Position numbers and translations under genes: made by a program. Under the pieces are notes generated by a model. That model was not told the origin of the DNA, ran no database searches, and was given only the letters and a program-made list of their open reading frames with translations. DNA of 64,000 nucleotides from Sorangiineae bacterium NIC37A_2 (GTDB lineage: Bacteria; Myxococcota_A; Polyangia; Polyangiales; Polyangiaceae), in assembly GCA_002085155.1 (NCBI GenBank), contig NASX01000017.1, positions 8,681-72,680 of the forward strand, given 5' to 3'. The stretch's first letter is position 1. Every line of letters starts with the position of its first letter. Shown piece by piece: positions 41,223 through 51,337 of the stretch.

Positions 41223-42059
41223 GTGACACGCTTTCGTCTTCGGTTCTCCGTTCATGAGCTCGACTTGCCTCTTGGGGAGAGCATTGTCGGAAGAAGTTCC
41301 AGTGCGTGGATCACGATCGACGATCCGCTCATCTCACGCCGTCACGCGCGCTTTGTTGCGACGGAAGAAGGCGCGACCATTGAAGACCTCGGCTCTCGGA
41401 ACGGGGTGCGCGTCAACGGGCGCACCGTACACGGCCCGGTAGCCCTCGCGGACGGTGATCGAATTCGGCTCGGGTCTCAGCAGTTCACGATCCGCAAAGC
41501 AGTAGAAGCGGAAGCTGGGCCGAGACGGGCGACAGGATTTTTGGTCCGCTGTCCGACTTGTCAGCTCGCTTGCGCTAAGGATGCGATTGTATGCGCCGGC
41601 TGTGGCAGCTCCCTCGCCGAGAAGGACGAGACGACAACTACTGTCCATCCCGCCTGGAGCATCGAGCTCCTCCTCGACACGTTCCGTAAGGCAGAGGGGT
41701 TAGGCCGGCCGACCGACATGGAGCGGATCCTCGCCAAGATCCGCGAAGAAGTGGACAAATCCCATGAACTGCTCCAGCGGCACCGCCTCGATCAGCTCGC
41801 CGACGTCGCTGTGCGTTTCTCCGTCGAACAGCGCGACCTCGAGTGGGCGCGCTGGGCCCTGTCACTCTTCGCGACGCATCGTGTGGTGCCGAGGCGGGAG
41901 CTCGGGGAACACTTGGGTCGTTTGCCCGCAGCTGAGCGAACCACCTTGGCTCCCGCGGTGGATGAGGTCGTTCGAAGTCTCGGGCCCGGCCCGGTGGCGG
42001 ACCCGATCGACAGAGAAACACTGCGCACGCTGAGCTCCGTCGTGGGAGGCCCCCCATGA
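41223..42059 (+). CDS. FHA-domain protein with zinc ribbon
   Basis: The 278-residue product starts at GTG 41223. Residues 3-90 are an FHA domain with the phosphothreonine-binding residues in GRSSSAWITIDDPLISRRHAR, DLGSRNGVRVNG. Residues about 108-130 form a Cys4 zinc ribbon (CPTCQLACAKDAIVCAGC). The remaining 150 residues are helical with no known motif. The FHA part should bind Ser/Thr kinase substrates, common in myxobacteria. Its stop overlaps the next start (ATGA), and the neighbour is a paralogue without the zinc ribbon. Confidence 0.88.
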   Translation: MTRFRLRFSVHELDLPLGESIVGRSSSAWITIDDPLISRRHARFVATEEGATIEDLGSRNGVRVNGRTVHGPVALADGDRIRLGSQQFTIRKAVEAEAGPRRATGFLVRCPTCQLACAKDAIVCAGCGSSLAEKDETTTTVHPAWSIELLLDTFRKAEGLGRPTDMERILAKIREEVDKSHELLQRHRLDQLADVAVRFSVEQRDLEWARWALSLFATHRVVPRRELGEHLGRLPAAERTTLAPAVDEVVRSLGPGPVADPIDRETLRTLSSVVGGPP

Positions 42060-42802
42060 CTTGGCAGTTCCGCTATCGAGATCGCCTTTTCTCTCTGGAA
42101 GAGGGACAGTGCACGATCGGGCGGAGCGAAGACTGCACCATCTGCCTCGACGATCCGCTGGCCTCTCGACGTCATGCCCAGGTCACACTGACAAAGGACG
42201 ATCCGCCCGTGATCCTGGACCTGTCGAGCCGGAACGGGACCTTCGTGAACGGCAAGCCCATCTCCGGGGCCGTGACCTTGGCCGCGGGAGATACGGTGCG
42301 CGTCGGGACCCAGGACATCGCTGTTTCGTTCTTAGCCGCGTCGAAGCTCGACACGCTGACGGATTTGCCCGGAGCTCGAAGCCTCGAAGCGCTCAAACTT
42401 CTCGGCCAGCTCGCAGAAAAGGCGCTCACCATGGGCAACGCGGTGGAGGCTGAGCGGATCGTCAGCAGATACCTTGAGGAGCAGCTCGAGGGCGCGCGCC
42501 AAGGACACTTGCTCTCCGACGAGCGCTTTGAGCTTGTCGCTTCCCTGGCTCATCGCCTCGCCCAGGGGACTCGGCGCTCCTACTGGCTCGACTTTCTGTT
42601 CACGATCCATGAGCTCCACGGCAAGATCATGGAGGCGGAAATGGTGCACAGTCTCTACGAGATGAGCCGCCACGTGAGCGGTTCGAGCCGACCTCAGCTT
42701 GTCAGCTATATCAATTCCCTGCGAGACCCGACGGCGCCCCGAACGCCGAGCGAGAAGTTCGTGTTGGGACGACTCGATGGTCTCACCAAGCTGATGAGCT
42801 GA
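42056..42802 (+). CDS. FHA-domain protein, paralogue of the upstream gene
   Basis: The 248-residue product starts at ATG 42056 inside the ATGA overlap. The FHA domain occupies residues 3-90 (GRSEDCTICLDDPLASRRHAQ and LSSRNGTFVNGKPI), followed by about 150 residues of helices. It is similar in build to the upstream protein but lacks the zinc ribbon. Together they look like a coupled pair reading Thr-phosphorylated partners, with specificity unknown. The tRNA-Leu gene lies beyond on the other strand. Confidence 0.88.
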   Translation: MTWQFRYRDRLFSLEEGQCTIGRSEDCTICLDDPLASRRHAQVTLTKDDPPVILDLSSRNGTFVNGKPISGAVTLAAGDTVRVGTQDIAVSFLAASKLDTLTDLPGARSLEALKLLGQLAEKALTMGNAVEAERIVSRYLEEQLEGARQGHLLSDERFELVASLAHRLAQGTRRSYWLDFLFTIHELHGKIMEAEMVHSLYEMSRHVSGSSRPQLVSYINSLRDPTAPRTPSEKFVLGRLDGLTKLMS

Positions 42803-42848
42803 TGACTCCGAAAGGCGGGCGGCCCGTTTCGCGCGCCGGGATTGATTG

Positions 42849-42932
42849 TGCCGAAGAGAGGGGTCGAACCTCCACGAGGGGTTGCCTCGGCGGATTTTGA
42901 ATCCGCTGCGTCTGCCATTCCGCCACTTCGGC
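42849..42932 (-). tRNA. tRNA-Leu (anticodon CAA), CCA not encoded
   Basis: On the minus strand the acceptor arms GCCGAAG and CTTCGGC pair (with one G-T region), discriminator A follows and no CCA is coded. The anticodon stem GCGGA/TCCGC holds loop TTCAAAA with anticodon CAA, reading UUG. A long variable arm (CGAGGCAACCCCUCG-type) and T-arm GAGGTTCGACCCCTC mark a class II tRNA-Leu. Confidence 0.95.
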
Positions 42933-43093
42933 TTGCTCAGCGAGAGAGCGACGGGCGTTTAGCTTGGCCCGCGAGGTGAGTCAAACGCCTGAATTTTCTT
43001 GCGCCTGTGGCCCGAGGCCCCCTGGGGTGATTCAGTCGCAGGATGCTCGGCGAGCGCGCCCCGCGGACTGCTGTGATAGCTTGGAGCTCGCCG

Positions 43094-43693
43094 ATGAATG
43101 ACCAGCGTGACAAGCCAGGGACCACGCGGGCGTGGATCCCTGCGCCACCCGTCGTAAAATCTCGGCCGGCGTCGCTCGCTGAGGTGCTGGTCCGGACCCA
43201 CGACGCGATGATCCAACGCTCCGGGTCCGTCATCAGCCAGGACGCCTGGCGAGCGATCGTCGGAGAGCGCATCGCTGCCCGCACGCGCGTTGCGTCCCTG
43301 TCGAAGGGAGTGCTCACGATCCGTGTGGCATCGGCGGCTTGGAGCACGGAGCTGTCTTTCCTCGAAACGGACCTCCTCGCGCGCTTTGCGGTAGCGGGCC
43401 TCCAAGTCAAAAAGCTCCGCTTTCAAGTGGACAAGGAGGCCTTAGGGACGACGCCGATGCCGCGAGCCCAGAGGTTCGCGTCGAAGACGGAAGATGATTT
43501 CCGAGCGGGCGCGGCGACAGCGCTGCCCCCCGAACTCACGGCTCGCCTCGCCCAGATCGAAGATCCGGCGCTCCGTGCCTCTATCGCTGCTGCAGCGCGG
43601 AGCTCTCTTTCGCGGAGGAGCGAAGTGCCTCGGGAACCGGATCGGGCACGCGGAGCAGGGGCACGTCGGGGCCCGCCCGGCAGATCACGATGA
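43094..43693 (+). CDS. DciA/DUF721-family protein
   Basis: The product of about 199 residues starts at ATG 43094 (MNDQRDKPGTTRAW). The conserved domain spans about 25-120: ASLAEVLVRTHDAMI, then AWRAIVGERIAARTRV, KGVLTIRVASAAWSTELSFLE, ending in KLRFQVD. This is the DUF721 fold now known as DciA, the ancestral loader of the replicative helicase. The tail is Arg/Pro-rich and probably disordered. Its last 113 bases overlap the end of the opposing methyltransferase gene. Confidence 0.75.
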   Translation: MNDQRDKPGTTRAWIPAPPVVKSRPASLAEVLVRTHDAMIQRSGSVISQDAWRAIVGERIAARTRVASLSKGVLTIRVASAAWSTELSFLETDLLARFAVAGLQVKKLRFQVDKEALGTTPMPRAQRFASKTEDDFRAGAATALPPELTARLAQIEDPALRASIAAAARSSLSRRSEVPREPDRARGAGARRGPPGRSR

Positions 43694-44534
43694 CATCGTC
43701 GAGCTCGTAGAGGGGAGCCTCAGGATCGCCTCCCGACAGGTAAGGAACGCGGCTCAGGACCAGGGGCTCGAGGCCGAGAGGCAGGAGAGCATTTTGCACG
43801 AACTCGCTCGCGGCGCGCTCGAAGCCCTTCGCGTGGATCGGCAGACGCTCCCGGGGGGCCCGACTCCGCCCGCCATCATAGACGAAGGGATCGTAGGGGA
43901 GCACGAGGGCGACGATGAAGAGTCCGCCCTCTCGAACGAAGGAGCGAGCGGCGCCGAGCAGTGAGAGGGGGCGGTCGCAGCGATCGAGCACGTTGAGAAG
44001 GCTGACGGCGTCGAACTTCTCTCCGCCGGCGAGTAAGGCGCCCTCCGCCAGGTCGCCGTGGACCGCCCGAAACCCTCGCTTGGCCAGGCGAGAGACCATG
44101 GCTTTGGAAGTCTCGGTGGCTGTGACTTCCTGGAAGCACCGCGCGAGCTCGGAGGTGACGTCGCCGCGCCCTGCCCCAATGTCGAGCAGGCTGCGCAAGG
44201 GGGCGGTCTCGGCCGCGGGCGCCTTCAGGGCGGCCTGGAACAGCTCTCTCCACTGGGCCTCCGACAGGACGTGCATGGGGTAGAGACCGAGCAGGCCGTT
44301 GATGTCGAAGTCAGAAAGAAAGCCCTGGAGCAGGCCATGGAGCCAAGCCAAGAACCTCCCGTGGCGCTTTCGGAGCGCGTGGCGGACGTAGGCCTCGGTC
44401 CCCGCGTCAAAGGCGAGCTCATGGAAACGCAATTGGTTCGCAAGTTGCGCGCGGTCGACGGAATATTCGAGCCGGAGCCCGGAGAGCACAGGGTCGAGTT
44501 CGGGAGCCCAGGGGCGCGCAGAATTTTCTTTCAT
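43581..44534 (-). CDS. METTL9/DREV-type protein-histidine methyltransferase homologue
   Basis: I place the start at ATG 44534 (MKENSARPWAP), giving 317 residues. The open frame runs to 45224, but that part is antisense to sodB. The SAM-binding loop is LLDIGAGRGDVT (116-127). Around it the protein follows eukaryotic METTL9 block by block as I remember it: DINGLLG (77-83), ATETSKAM (139-146), LNVLDRCDRPLSLL (180-193), ALVLPYDPFV (209-218), RVPYLSGGD (262-270) and YELDDVIVI (276-284). METTL9 methylates the pros nitrogen of the second-position His in His-x-His motifs with small x. A bacterial substrate is not known to me. Two His-x-His proteins are coded in this window. It is divergent from sodB over about 95 bp. 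Confidence 0.8.
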   Translation of the reverse strand: MKENSARPWAPELDPVLSGLRLEYSVDRAQLANQLRFHELAFDAGTEAYVRHALRKRHGRFLAWLHGLLQGFLSDFDINGLLGLYPMHVLSEAQWRELFQAALKAPAAETAPLRSLLDIGAGRGDVTSELARCFQEVTATETSKAMVSRLAKRGFRAVHGDLAEGALLAGGEKFDAVSLLNVLDRCDRPLSLLGAARSFVREGGLFIVALVLPYDPFVYDGGRSRAPRERLPIHAKGFERAASEFVQNALLPLGLEPLVLSRVPYLSGGDPEAPLYELDDVIVICRAGPDVPLLRVPDPVPEALRSSAKESSALQQR

Positions 44535-44630
44535 CGAGTGATCTTCGACAGTGTTCGTCCTATGTTGCCGAAAGCGTTGAGCGCGCCCTGACTCGTGCTC
44601 ACTACACAAATCCCCTGAAGGAGAAAAGCA

Positions 44631-45218
44631 ATGGACTTTACTGTGCCCCCGCTGCCCTATGGCAAAGACGCTTTGGCCCCCGTCATGAGCGCGGAGACCC
44701 TCGAGTTCCACTACGAGAAGCATCACAAAGGCTACATGGCGAAGCTCGAGCCGCTTTTGGCCGGCAAGCCTGAAGCGAGCAAATCGCTCGAGGAGATCGT
44801 GAAGACCTCGAGCGGCGCGGTCTTCAACAACGCGGCCCAGGTTTGGAACCACACGTTCTTCTGGAACAGCATGAAGCCCGGTGGTGGCGGGGCTCCCCCC
44901 GCGGGTCCGGTCGCCGATCTCATCGGAAAGCTCGGTGGTTACGAGAAGTTCCGTGAAGAGTTCATCGCTGCGGGCAACGGCCGCTTCGGCTCTGGCTGGG
45001 CTTGGTTGGTGCTCTCCGGTGGCGCGCCGAAAATCGTCTCGACGAGCAACGCGGACACCCCTCTCACGACCGGCGATATCCCTCTGCTCACCGCGGACGT
45101 GTGGGAGCACGCCTACTATATCGACCACAGGAACAACCGAAACGCCTTCCTTGAGGCTTTCGTGGACAAGCTCCTGAACTGGGACTTCGTAGCGAAGAAC
45201 CTCGCAGCGGCTGGCTGA
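44631..45218 (+). CDS. sodB: Iron/manganese superoxide dismutase, Fe-type
   Basis: The 195-residue product starts after a clear AAGGAGAAAAGC. The metal ligands are all visible: His in EFHYEKHHKGY, His in VWNHTFFW, and Asp and His in ADVWEHAYYIDHRN. FNNAAQVWNHTFFWNSMKPGGGG and GSGWAWLVL are typical of the iron enzyme. It is cytoplasmic with no signal peptide. It converts superoxide to O2 and H2O2. It is followed by a strong hairpin. Confidence 0.95.
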   Translation: MDFTVPPLPYGKDALAPVMSAETLEFHYEKHHKGYMAKLEPLLAGKPEASKSLEEIVKTSSGAVFNNAAQVWNHTFFWNSMKPGGGGAPPAGPVADLIGKLGGYEKFREEFIAAGNGRFGSGWAWLVLSGGAPKIVSTSNADTPLTTGDIPLLTADVWEHAYYIDHRNNRNAFLEAFVDKLLNWDFVAKNLAAAG

Positions 45219-45227
45219 TTTCACTCA

Positions 45228-45269
45228 AGCGGAGCGCGGACCTCGCCTGTGAGGTCCGCGCGCTCCGCT
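45228..45269. terminator. Long hairpin between convergent sodB and Nudix genes
   Basis: AGCGGAGCG plus CGGACCTC (45228-45244) pairs with GAGGTCCG plus CGCTCCGCT (45251-45269) with a 2-nt bulge and a 6-nt loop. Seventeen paired bases with no U-tract. Likely a bidirectional terminator. Confidence 0.6.
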
Positions 45270-45328
45270 GCCACTCAGCGCCTGCGTCGGGCGGTCAGAG
45301 AGGGCTTTGCCTCGAGCGACGTTGCGTC

Positions 45329-45925
45329 TCAGCTCGCCTCTGATTCGACGAGAAGTCCTCGTCGCACCGCGAGCAGGAGCGCCGCCACATGGACGGCATG
45401 CACCATTTGGTCGAGCACGCGATCGAGGTGCTCAACAGGATGGAGCTCGACCAGGATGTCCTCGGTCACATCTAGGGCCTGGGCTCGCGTTTTTTTTGCG
45501 CCGCGGGCGAACGCAAAATGAGCTAGCTGTCGGTGTCGCGCCGGTTCAGGGCGCGCTTGCCAGAATAGTTCCAATGTTTCGGGCTCATACCCCGTCTCCT
45601 CGAAGAGCTCGCGGCGAGCCGCGTCCTTCGGATCTTCTCCGGGTTCGAGGATGCCAGCAGGCAGCTCGAGAGAGGGCCCCTCATGCCCGTGGCGATATTG
45701 TCGGACCAAAACGAGCTCGCGTTTTTCCGTGACACACACTGTCGCTGCCCAAGAGGGCGACACGACGAGCTGGTAGTCGGGGATCACGAAGCCCGAAGCT
45801 GTAGTGACACGCTCCCGGACGATCTTGAGGTAGCGCTCGTCGAGCACGGTTTCCGACATGTCGACCTTCCACGGCCTCAGCTTGTCGTGCACGTTCGCTC
45901 CCTCGGGCGCTGGGCGGGCGAGCAT
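45329..45925 (-). CDS. Nudix hydrolase, ADP-ribose pyrophosphatase-like
   Basis: The 198-residue product carries a complete Nudix box, GILEPGEDPKDAARRELFEE plus TGY, near residues 90-112. The preceding VLVRQYRHG and LELPAG are typical of ADP-ribose pyrophosphatases. It hydrolyses ADP-ribose or a similar nucleoside diphosphate derivative in the cytoplasm. An internal ATG at 45859 is possible, but the conserved LRPWKVDMSE text precedes it, so I keep 45925. It converges on sodB. Confidence 0.85.
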   Translation of the reverse strand: MLARPAPEGANVHDKLRPWKVDMSETVLDERYLKIVRERVTTASGFVIPDYQLVVSPSWAATVCVTEKRELVLVRQYRHGHEGPSLELPAGILEPGEDPKDAARRELFEETGYEPETLELFWQARPEPARHRQLAHFAFARGAKKTRAQALDVTEDILVELHPVEHLDRVLDQMVHAVHVAALLLAVRRGLLVESEAS

Positions 45926-46015
45926 CGTCGCCCCGGGACCGTTGTAGACAAACGCGAGAAGTCCTCGGATCCCATTGCTTTCCTGTCACATTTGACTACT
46001 TGGAAAGTCGTCGCC

Positions 46016-46687
46016 ATGAAAAAAGCGCTCTCTTTTCTCGAGACGACCATCGGCAAAAAAGTCGTCATGGCCCTCTCGGGCCTCGTCCTGTTCGGCTTCG
46101 TGATAGCGCACATGCTCGGGAACCTCCAGGTCCTCATGGGCCCCGAGGTCTTCAATGCCTACGCGATCGGGATGCACAGCCTGCCTGCCCCGATCTTCTG
46201 GGGTGGTCGCGCGGTGATCCTGATCGCCTTCGTGCTGCACGTGACGATGGCTCTCCAATTGGTCACAAGGACCGCCGCCGCTCGACCCGTTCCGTACACC
46301 AAAAAGAAGAACGAGCGGACGACCTACGCGGCTCTGACGATGAAGATGAGCGGGCTGACCCTGCTCTTTTTCGTCCTCTACCATCTGGCTCACTTTACGT
46401 TTCCTGGCGTCGCAATGGGCGCCTACGAGCACCTCGGTTACACCCAGGTCTACTCGAACTTCGTGAACGGCTTCTCGATCCCCTGGGTGACCGCGCTCTA
46501 CGTCGCGGCCATGATCTCCCTCGGGTTTCACCTCTACCACGGCTCGTTCAGCCTGTTTCAGACGCTCGGCCTCGTTCATCCCAAGCGAAACCACATCATC
46601 AAGGGCGCCGCTCAAATCGTCGCGCTCACGGTGACCACCGGGAACATTATCCTGCCGCTGTCCGTGACCTTCGGCCTCGTCTCCTGA
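46016..46687 (+). CDS. sdhC: Succinate dehydrogenase cytochrome b subunit (single five-helix type)
   Basis: The ORF opens at 45683, but ATG 46016 (MKKALSFLETTIGKKVVMAL) gives the expected 223-residue protein. It has five membrane helices and the haem-ligand histidines in VIAHMLGNL, AFVLHVTMA, VLYHLAHF and LGFHLYHG. This is the type-B anchor that carries two haems and needs no SdhD, and indeed none is coded. It heads the sdhCAB operon and binds the quinone side of complex II. Confidence 0.93.
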   Translation: MKKALSFLETTIGKKVVMALSGLVLFGFVIAHMLGNLQVLMGPEVFNAYAIGMHSLPAPIFWGGRAVILIAFVLHVTMALQLVTRTAAARPVPYTKKKNERTTYAALTMKMSGLTLLFFVLYHLAHFTFPGVAMGAYEHLGYTQVYSNFVNGFSIPWVTALYVAAMISLGFHLYHGSFSLFQTLGLVHPKRNHIIKGAAQIVALTVTTGNIILPLSVTFGLVS

Positions 46688-46718
46688 AAATTAGAAAGCC
46701 TCGATCAGGATCTCCTCC

Positions 46719-48647
<1,929 letters not shown>

Positions 48648-48672
48648 AAAGCGGCGCCCAGAGGAACAGAAA

Positions 48673-49461
48673 ATGAGCAAGACTTTGAACCTCGTTCTCC
48701 ATATCTGGCGGCAAAAGAACCGAGACAGCCGAGGCGGTTTTGTCCGCTATGAAATCTCGGACGTGAGCGAGCACTCCTCATTCTTGGAGATGCTGGACCA
48801 GCTCAACGAGCAGCTCATCGCTCGTGGCGAAGAGCCTGTCGCGTTCGATCATGACTGTCGCGAAGGCATCTGCGGAGCCTGCGGCATGGTGATCAACGGC
48901 GAGCCTCACGGGCCCCAGAAACTCACCACGACTTGTCAGCTCCACATGAGAAAGTTCAAGTCCGGCGACGAGCTCTATCTGGAGCCGTTCCGGGCGCAGG
49001 CTTTCCCTGTGATCCGCGACTTGATCGTCGACCGGGCCCCGCTCGATCGCATCGTCCAAGCAGGCGGGTTCATCGGAGCTCGTACCGGCAGCGCCCCCGA
49101 CGCAAACTCGATTCTCGTGCCGAAGGAGAACGCCGATCGCGCCATGGACGCCGCTGCTTGCATCGGTTGCGGCGCTTGTGTGGCGGCGTGTCCGAACGCT
49201 TCGGCGATGCTGTTCACAGCGGCCAAAGCGGGCCATTTGAACCTTTTGCCTCAAGGGCAGCCCGAGCGCACAGCCCGCGTGCTGAACATGGTCTCTCAGA
49301 TGGACTCGGAAGGTTTTGGGCATTGCACGAACCACTTCGAGTGCATGGAGGCTTGCCCGAAGGGAATCGACGTCGACTTCATTGCGAAGCTGAATCGCGA
49401 CTACCTCCGCGCCAATGTCGAGTCTCGCGAGGTGAACTCCTCGGACAACTCGGCAGGCTAA
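48673..49461 (+). CDS. sdhB: Succinate dehydrogenase iron-sulphur subunit
   Basis: The 262-residue product carries the [2Fe-2S] cysteines in [12 protein letters not shown] with a later Cys in TTTCQLHM. The 4Fe and 3Fe clusters are in [13 protein letters not shown] and [13 protein letters not shown]. It passes electrons from SdhA to the haem/quinone subunit. It is the last gene of sdhCAB, 25 bp after sdhA. Confidence 0.95.
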   Translation: MSKTLNLVLHIWRQKNRDSRGGFVRYEISDVSEHSSFLEMLDQLNEQLIARGEEPVAFDHDCREGICGACGMVINGEPHGPQKLTTTCQLHMRKFKSGDELYLEPFRAQAFPVIRDLIVDRAPLDRIVQAGGFIGARTGSAPDANSILVPKENADRAMDAAACIGCGACVAACPNASAMLFTAAKAGHLNLLPQGQPERTARVLNMVSQMDSEGFGHCTNHFECMEACPKGIDVDFIAKLNRDYLRANVESREVNSSDNSAG

Positions 49462-49693
49462 AAGGGGCTCGGCCGGAGGTTCGAAAAAGGCCAGGGCCGC
49501 GCGCTTTGCCCGGGAGGTGCGAAGCAGCCGGCCGCTGCGCCCTTTTAGTCATTGGAACCGGACTCACGCAGGAAACAGAGCGAACGAGCTGGGTTCATCT
49601 CCCCCGAACTCAATCTCATACAACCCAATTGAGCGGCTTGATCGAGACGCTGAGGTCTGGATCGAGACCGGACCCCCAGTATAGTCTGGCGCC

Positions 49694-51337
49694 ATGGTGG
49701 GCGCAGGTCGGGCCGGATGGGACACAGGAGTAGCCGGTGGGCTTGCCCTCCTGACTTGGGGCATCACGGCGGGGTCCGTGGCCGGCTTCGAGACGCCTTT
49801 TGAAGACGCCGCCATGCTCCTCCGTTACGCGGATCATCTCGCGAGGGGTCATGGGATTCGCTGGAATCCGGGGGAAACTCCTGTCGATGGGGCCACGGAC
49901 TTCCTTTACATGGTGAGCGTTGCGGCTCTGAGCTGGCTCGGCGTCCCCCTCGTTGCAGCGGGCAAGGGGCTTTCTCTAGCCTGTCACGTCGCGACGGTCC
50001 CGGTCATCTATCTCGTCAATCGGCGTGTGCTCGGCGTGTCGTTGGTGTTGTCCGCGCTCGCAGCGCTGGTGTTCGCCATCGGACCCGGCATCGCGCTCAT
50101 CGCGGCCCATTTTGGCACTCCTATGTTCGCCCTTGGTGTGGCGATCGCATGGGGCGTTGCGCTGCAGATCCGGAAAATCGGGCTGACAGTTGGGTCGGCG
50201 CTCGCATTTTCGGCAGCTGCGCTCTTTTTCTCGCTGGTGCGCCCCGAGGGAGTGCTCCTCTCCCTTCTCATCTTGGCTCCGCTCGCCGCGGGTTTGGAAA
50301 CGACGCAGCGGAGGAAGCTGATCATTGTTTTCGCGGCCGTTTTCGGCGTCGTGGGGGGAGCGTACTTCCTCTGGAGGTGGGGATACTTTGGGCATCCTTT
50401 CCCGAACCCCTTCTACAAGAAGGGTGGGGGGCGCCTTTACCCCGCGAGTCTGTTGCACTCCTTTGAGAACGTCCTGAAGACAGGCGGAATCTTTCTGCTC
50501 TTTCATGTCGCGGCGCTGTTTCACCCGAGGCTGCAGCGTGATGCTCGTTTTGCTTTGATCCCGATCCTGGGATTTTCGAGCGTTTGGCTGTTTCTCTCGG
50601 ACGAGATGAACTTCATGGGACGCTTCCAGTATGCCGTCCTGCCTCTCATTCTCATGTCCTTTGCTCCGCTCGCGGCTCACCTAGCGGAGAGCGCAGGACT
50701 CAAGTGGCCGGACCGGGGACCCCGCAAGCTCTTGCTCGGCTCGTGGCTCGTGGCTGGGCTCTGTCTTGGTGCCGTGGTGATGCGGCGCGCGTTTCCGGCG
50801 CAATACGCAAGTTATGACGGTCTCCGCGAGGTCGGTCGTGTCCTCGCTCCTTTGCGGGATCGGGGATACACGCTGGCGGTGACGGAGGCCGGTCTCCTGC
50901 CACTCTATTCCGGCTGGCGCACCATCGACCTCTGGGGCTTAAATGATGGAGAGATCGCTCACGCTGGGGGACTCACTGAGGAATACCTGAGGGCGAGCGC
51001 TCCTGACGTCGTCCTCTACCACTCCTTCTCTTCGCCGATCCAACCAGAGCAGGGCCGTGAGACTCTGCGTGGCTGGAATCGCATGGTCAGCCTGCTCGAG
51101 AAGTACGTCAAAGAGAACGACTACGTTCTCGCAGCGGCTTACGGGAGCGGGACCAGCGAGAGGCATTGGTACTTCGTGCGCCGGGGCATCGAACACGAGG
51201 CAGCCATCGTGAAGGCGATTCGGGCGGTGCGTTACAATTGGCTTGGACAATGCGTGAATTGGGCTGCGCTGGGGCTTCCTCCTGCGCGCGAGGAGCCCTT
51301 TACATTCGAGACAAGCCTGCGAATGTCCGGCCCGTGA
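49694..51337 (+). CDS. GT-C membrane glycosyltransferase, AftB-like
   Basis: The 547-residue product has about ten membrane helices in the first 370 residues and a soluble C-terminal domain. The first extracytoplasmic loop has FEDAAMLLRYADHLARGHG followed by RWNPGETPVDGATDFLYM. This is the acidic-Asp/D-A-x-x-x-x-R-Y-A and N-P-G-E pattern of terminal arabinofuranosyltransferases and related GT-C enzymes that use polyprenyl-phosphate sugars. It likely adds a sugar to a surface glycan on the periplasmic face. The sugar could be arabinofuranose or ribofuranose if it works with the UbiA-type enzyme at 20.6 kb, which is inference. Its stop overlaps the next start (GTGA). Confidence 0.7.
   Translation: MVGAGRAGWDTGVAGGLALLTWGITAGSVAGFETPFEDAAMLLRYADHLARGHGIRWNPGETPVDGATDFLYMVSVAALSWLGVPLVAAGKGLSLACHVATVPVIYLVNRRVLGVSLVLSALAALVFAIGPGIALIAAHFGTPMFALGVAIAWGVALQIRKIGLTVGSALAFSAAALFFSLVRPEGVLLSLLILAPLAAGLETTQRRKLIIVFAAVFGVVGGAYFLWRWGYFGHPFPNPFYKKGGGRLYPASLLHSFENVLKTGGIFLLFHVAALFHPRLQRDARFALIPILGFSSVWLFLSDEMNFMGRFQYAVLPLILMSFAPLAAHLAESAGLKWPDRGPRKLLLGSWLVAGLCLGAVVMRRAFPAQYASYDGLREVGRVLAPLRDRGYTLAVTEAGLLPLYSGWRTIDLWGLNDGEIAHAGGLTEEYLRASAPDVVLYHSFSSPIQPEQGRETLRGWNRMVSLLEKYVKENDYVLAAAYGSGTSERHWYFVRRGIEHEAAIVKAIRAVRYNWLGQCVNWAALGLPPAREEPFTFETSLRMSGP

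Noticed and set aside
42849-42932. tRNA-Leu as an integration site for a mobile element
   Set aside because: No integrase, direct repeat of the tRNA end or foreign gene content is present on either side.
44535-45224. N-terminal extension of the methyltransferase frame across sodB
   Set aside because: It is the antisense shadow of sodB, and METTL9-like homology begins after the ATG at 44534.
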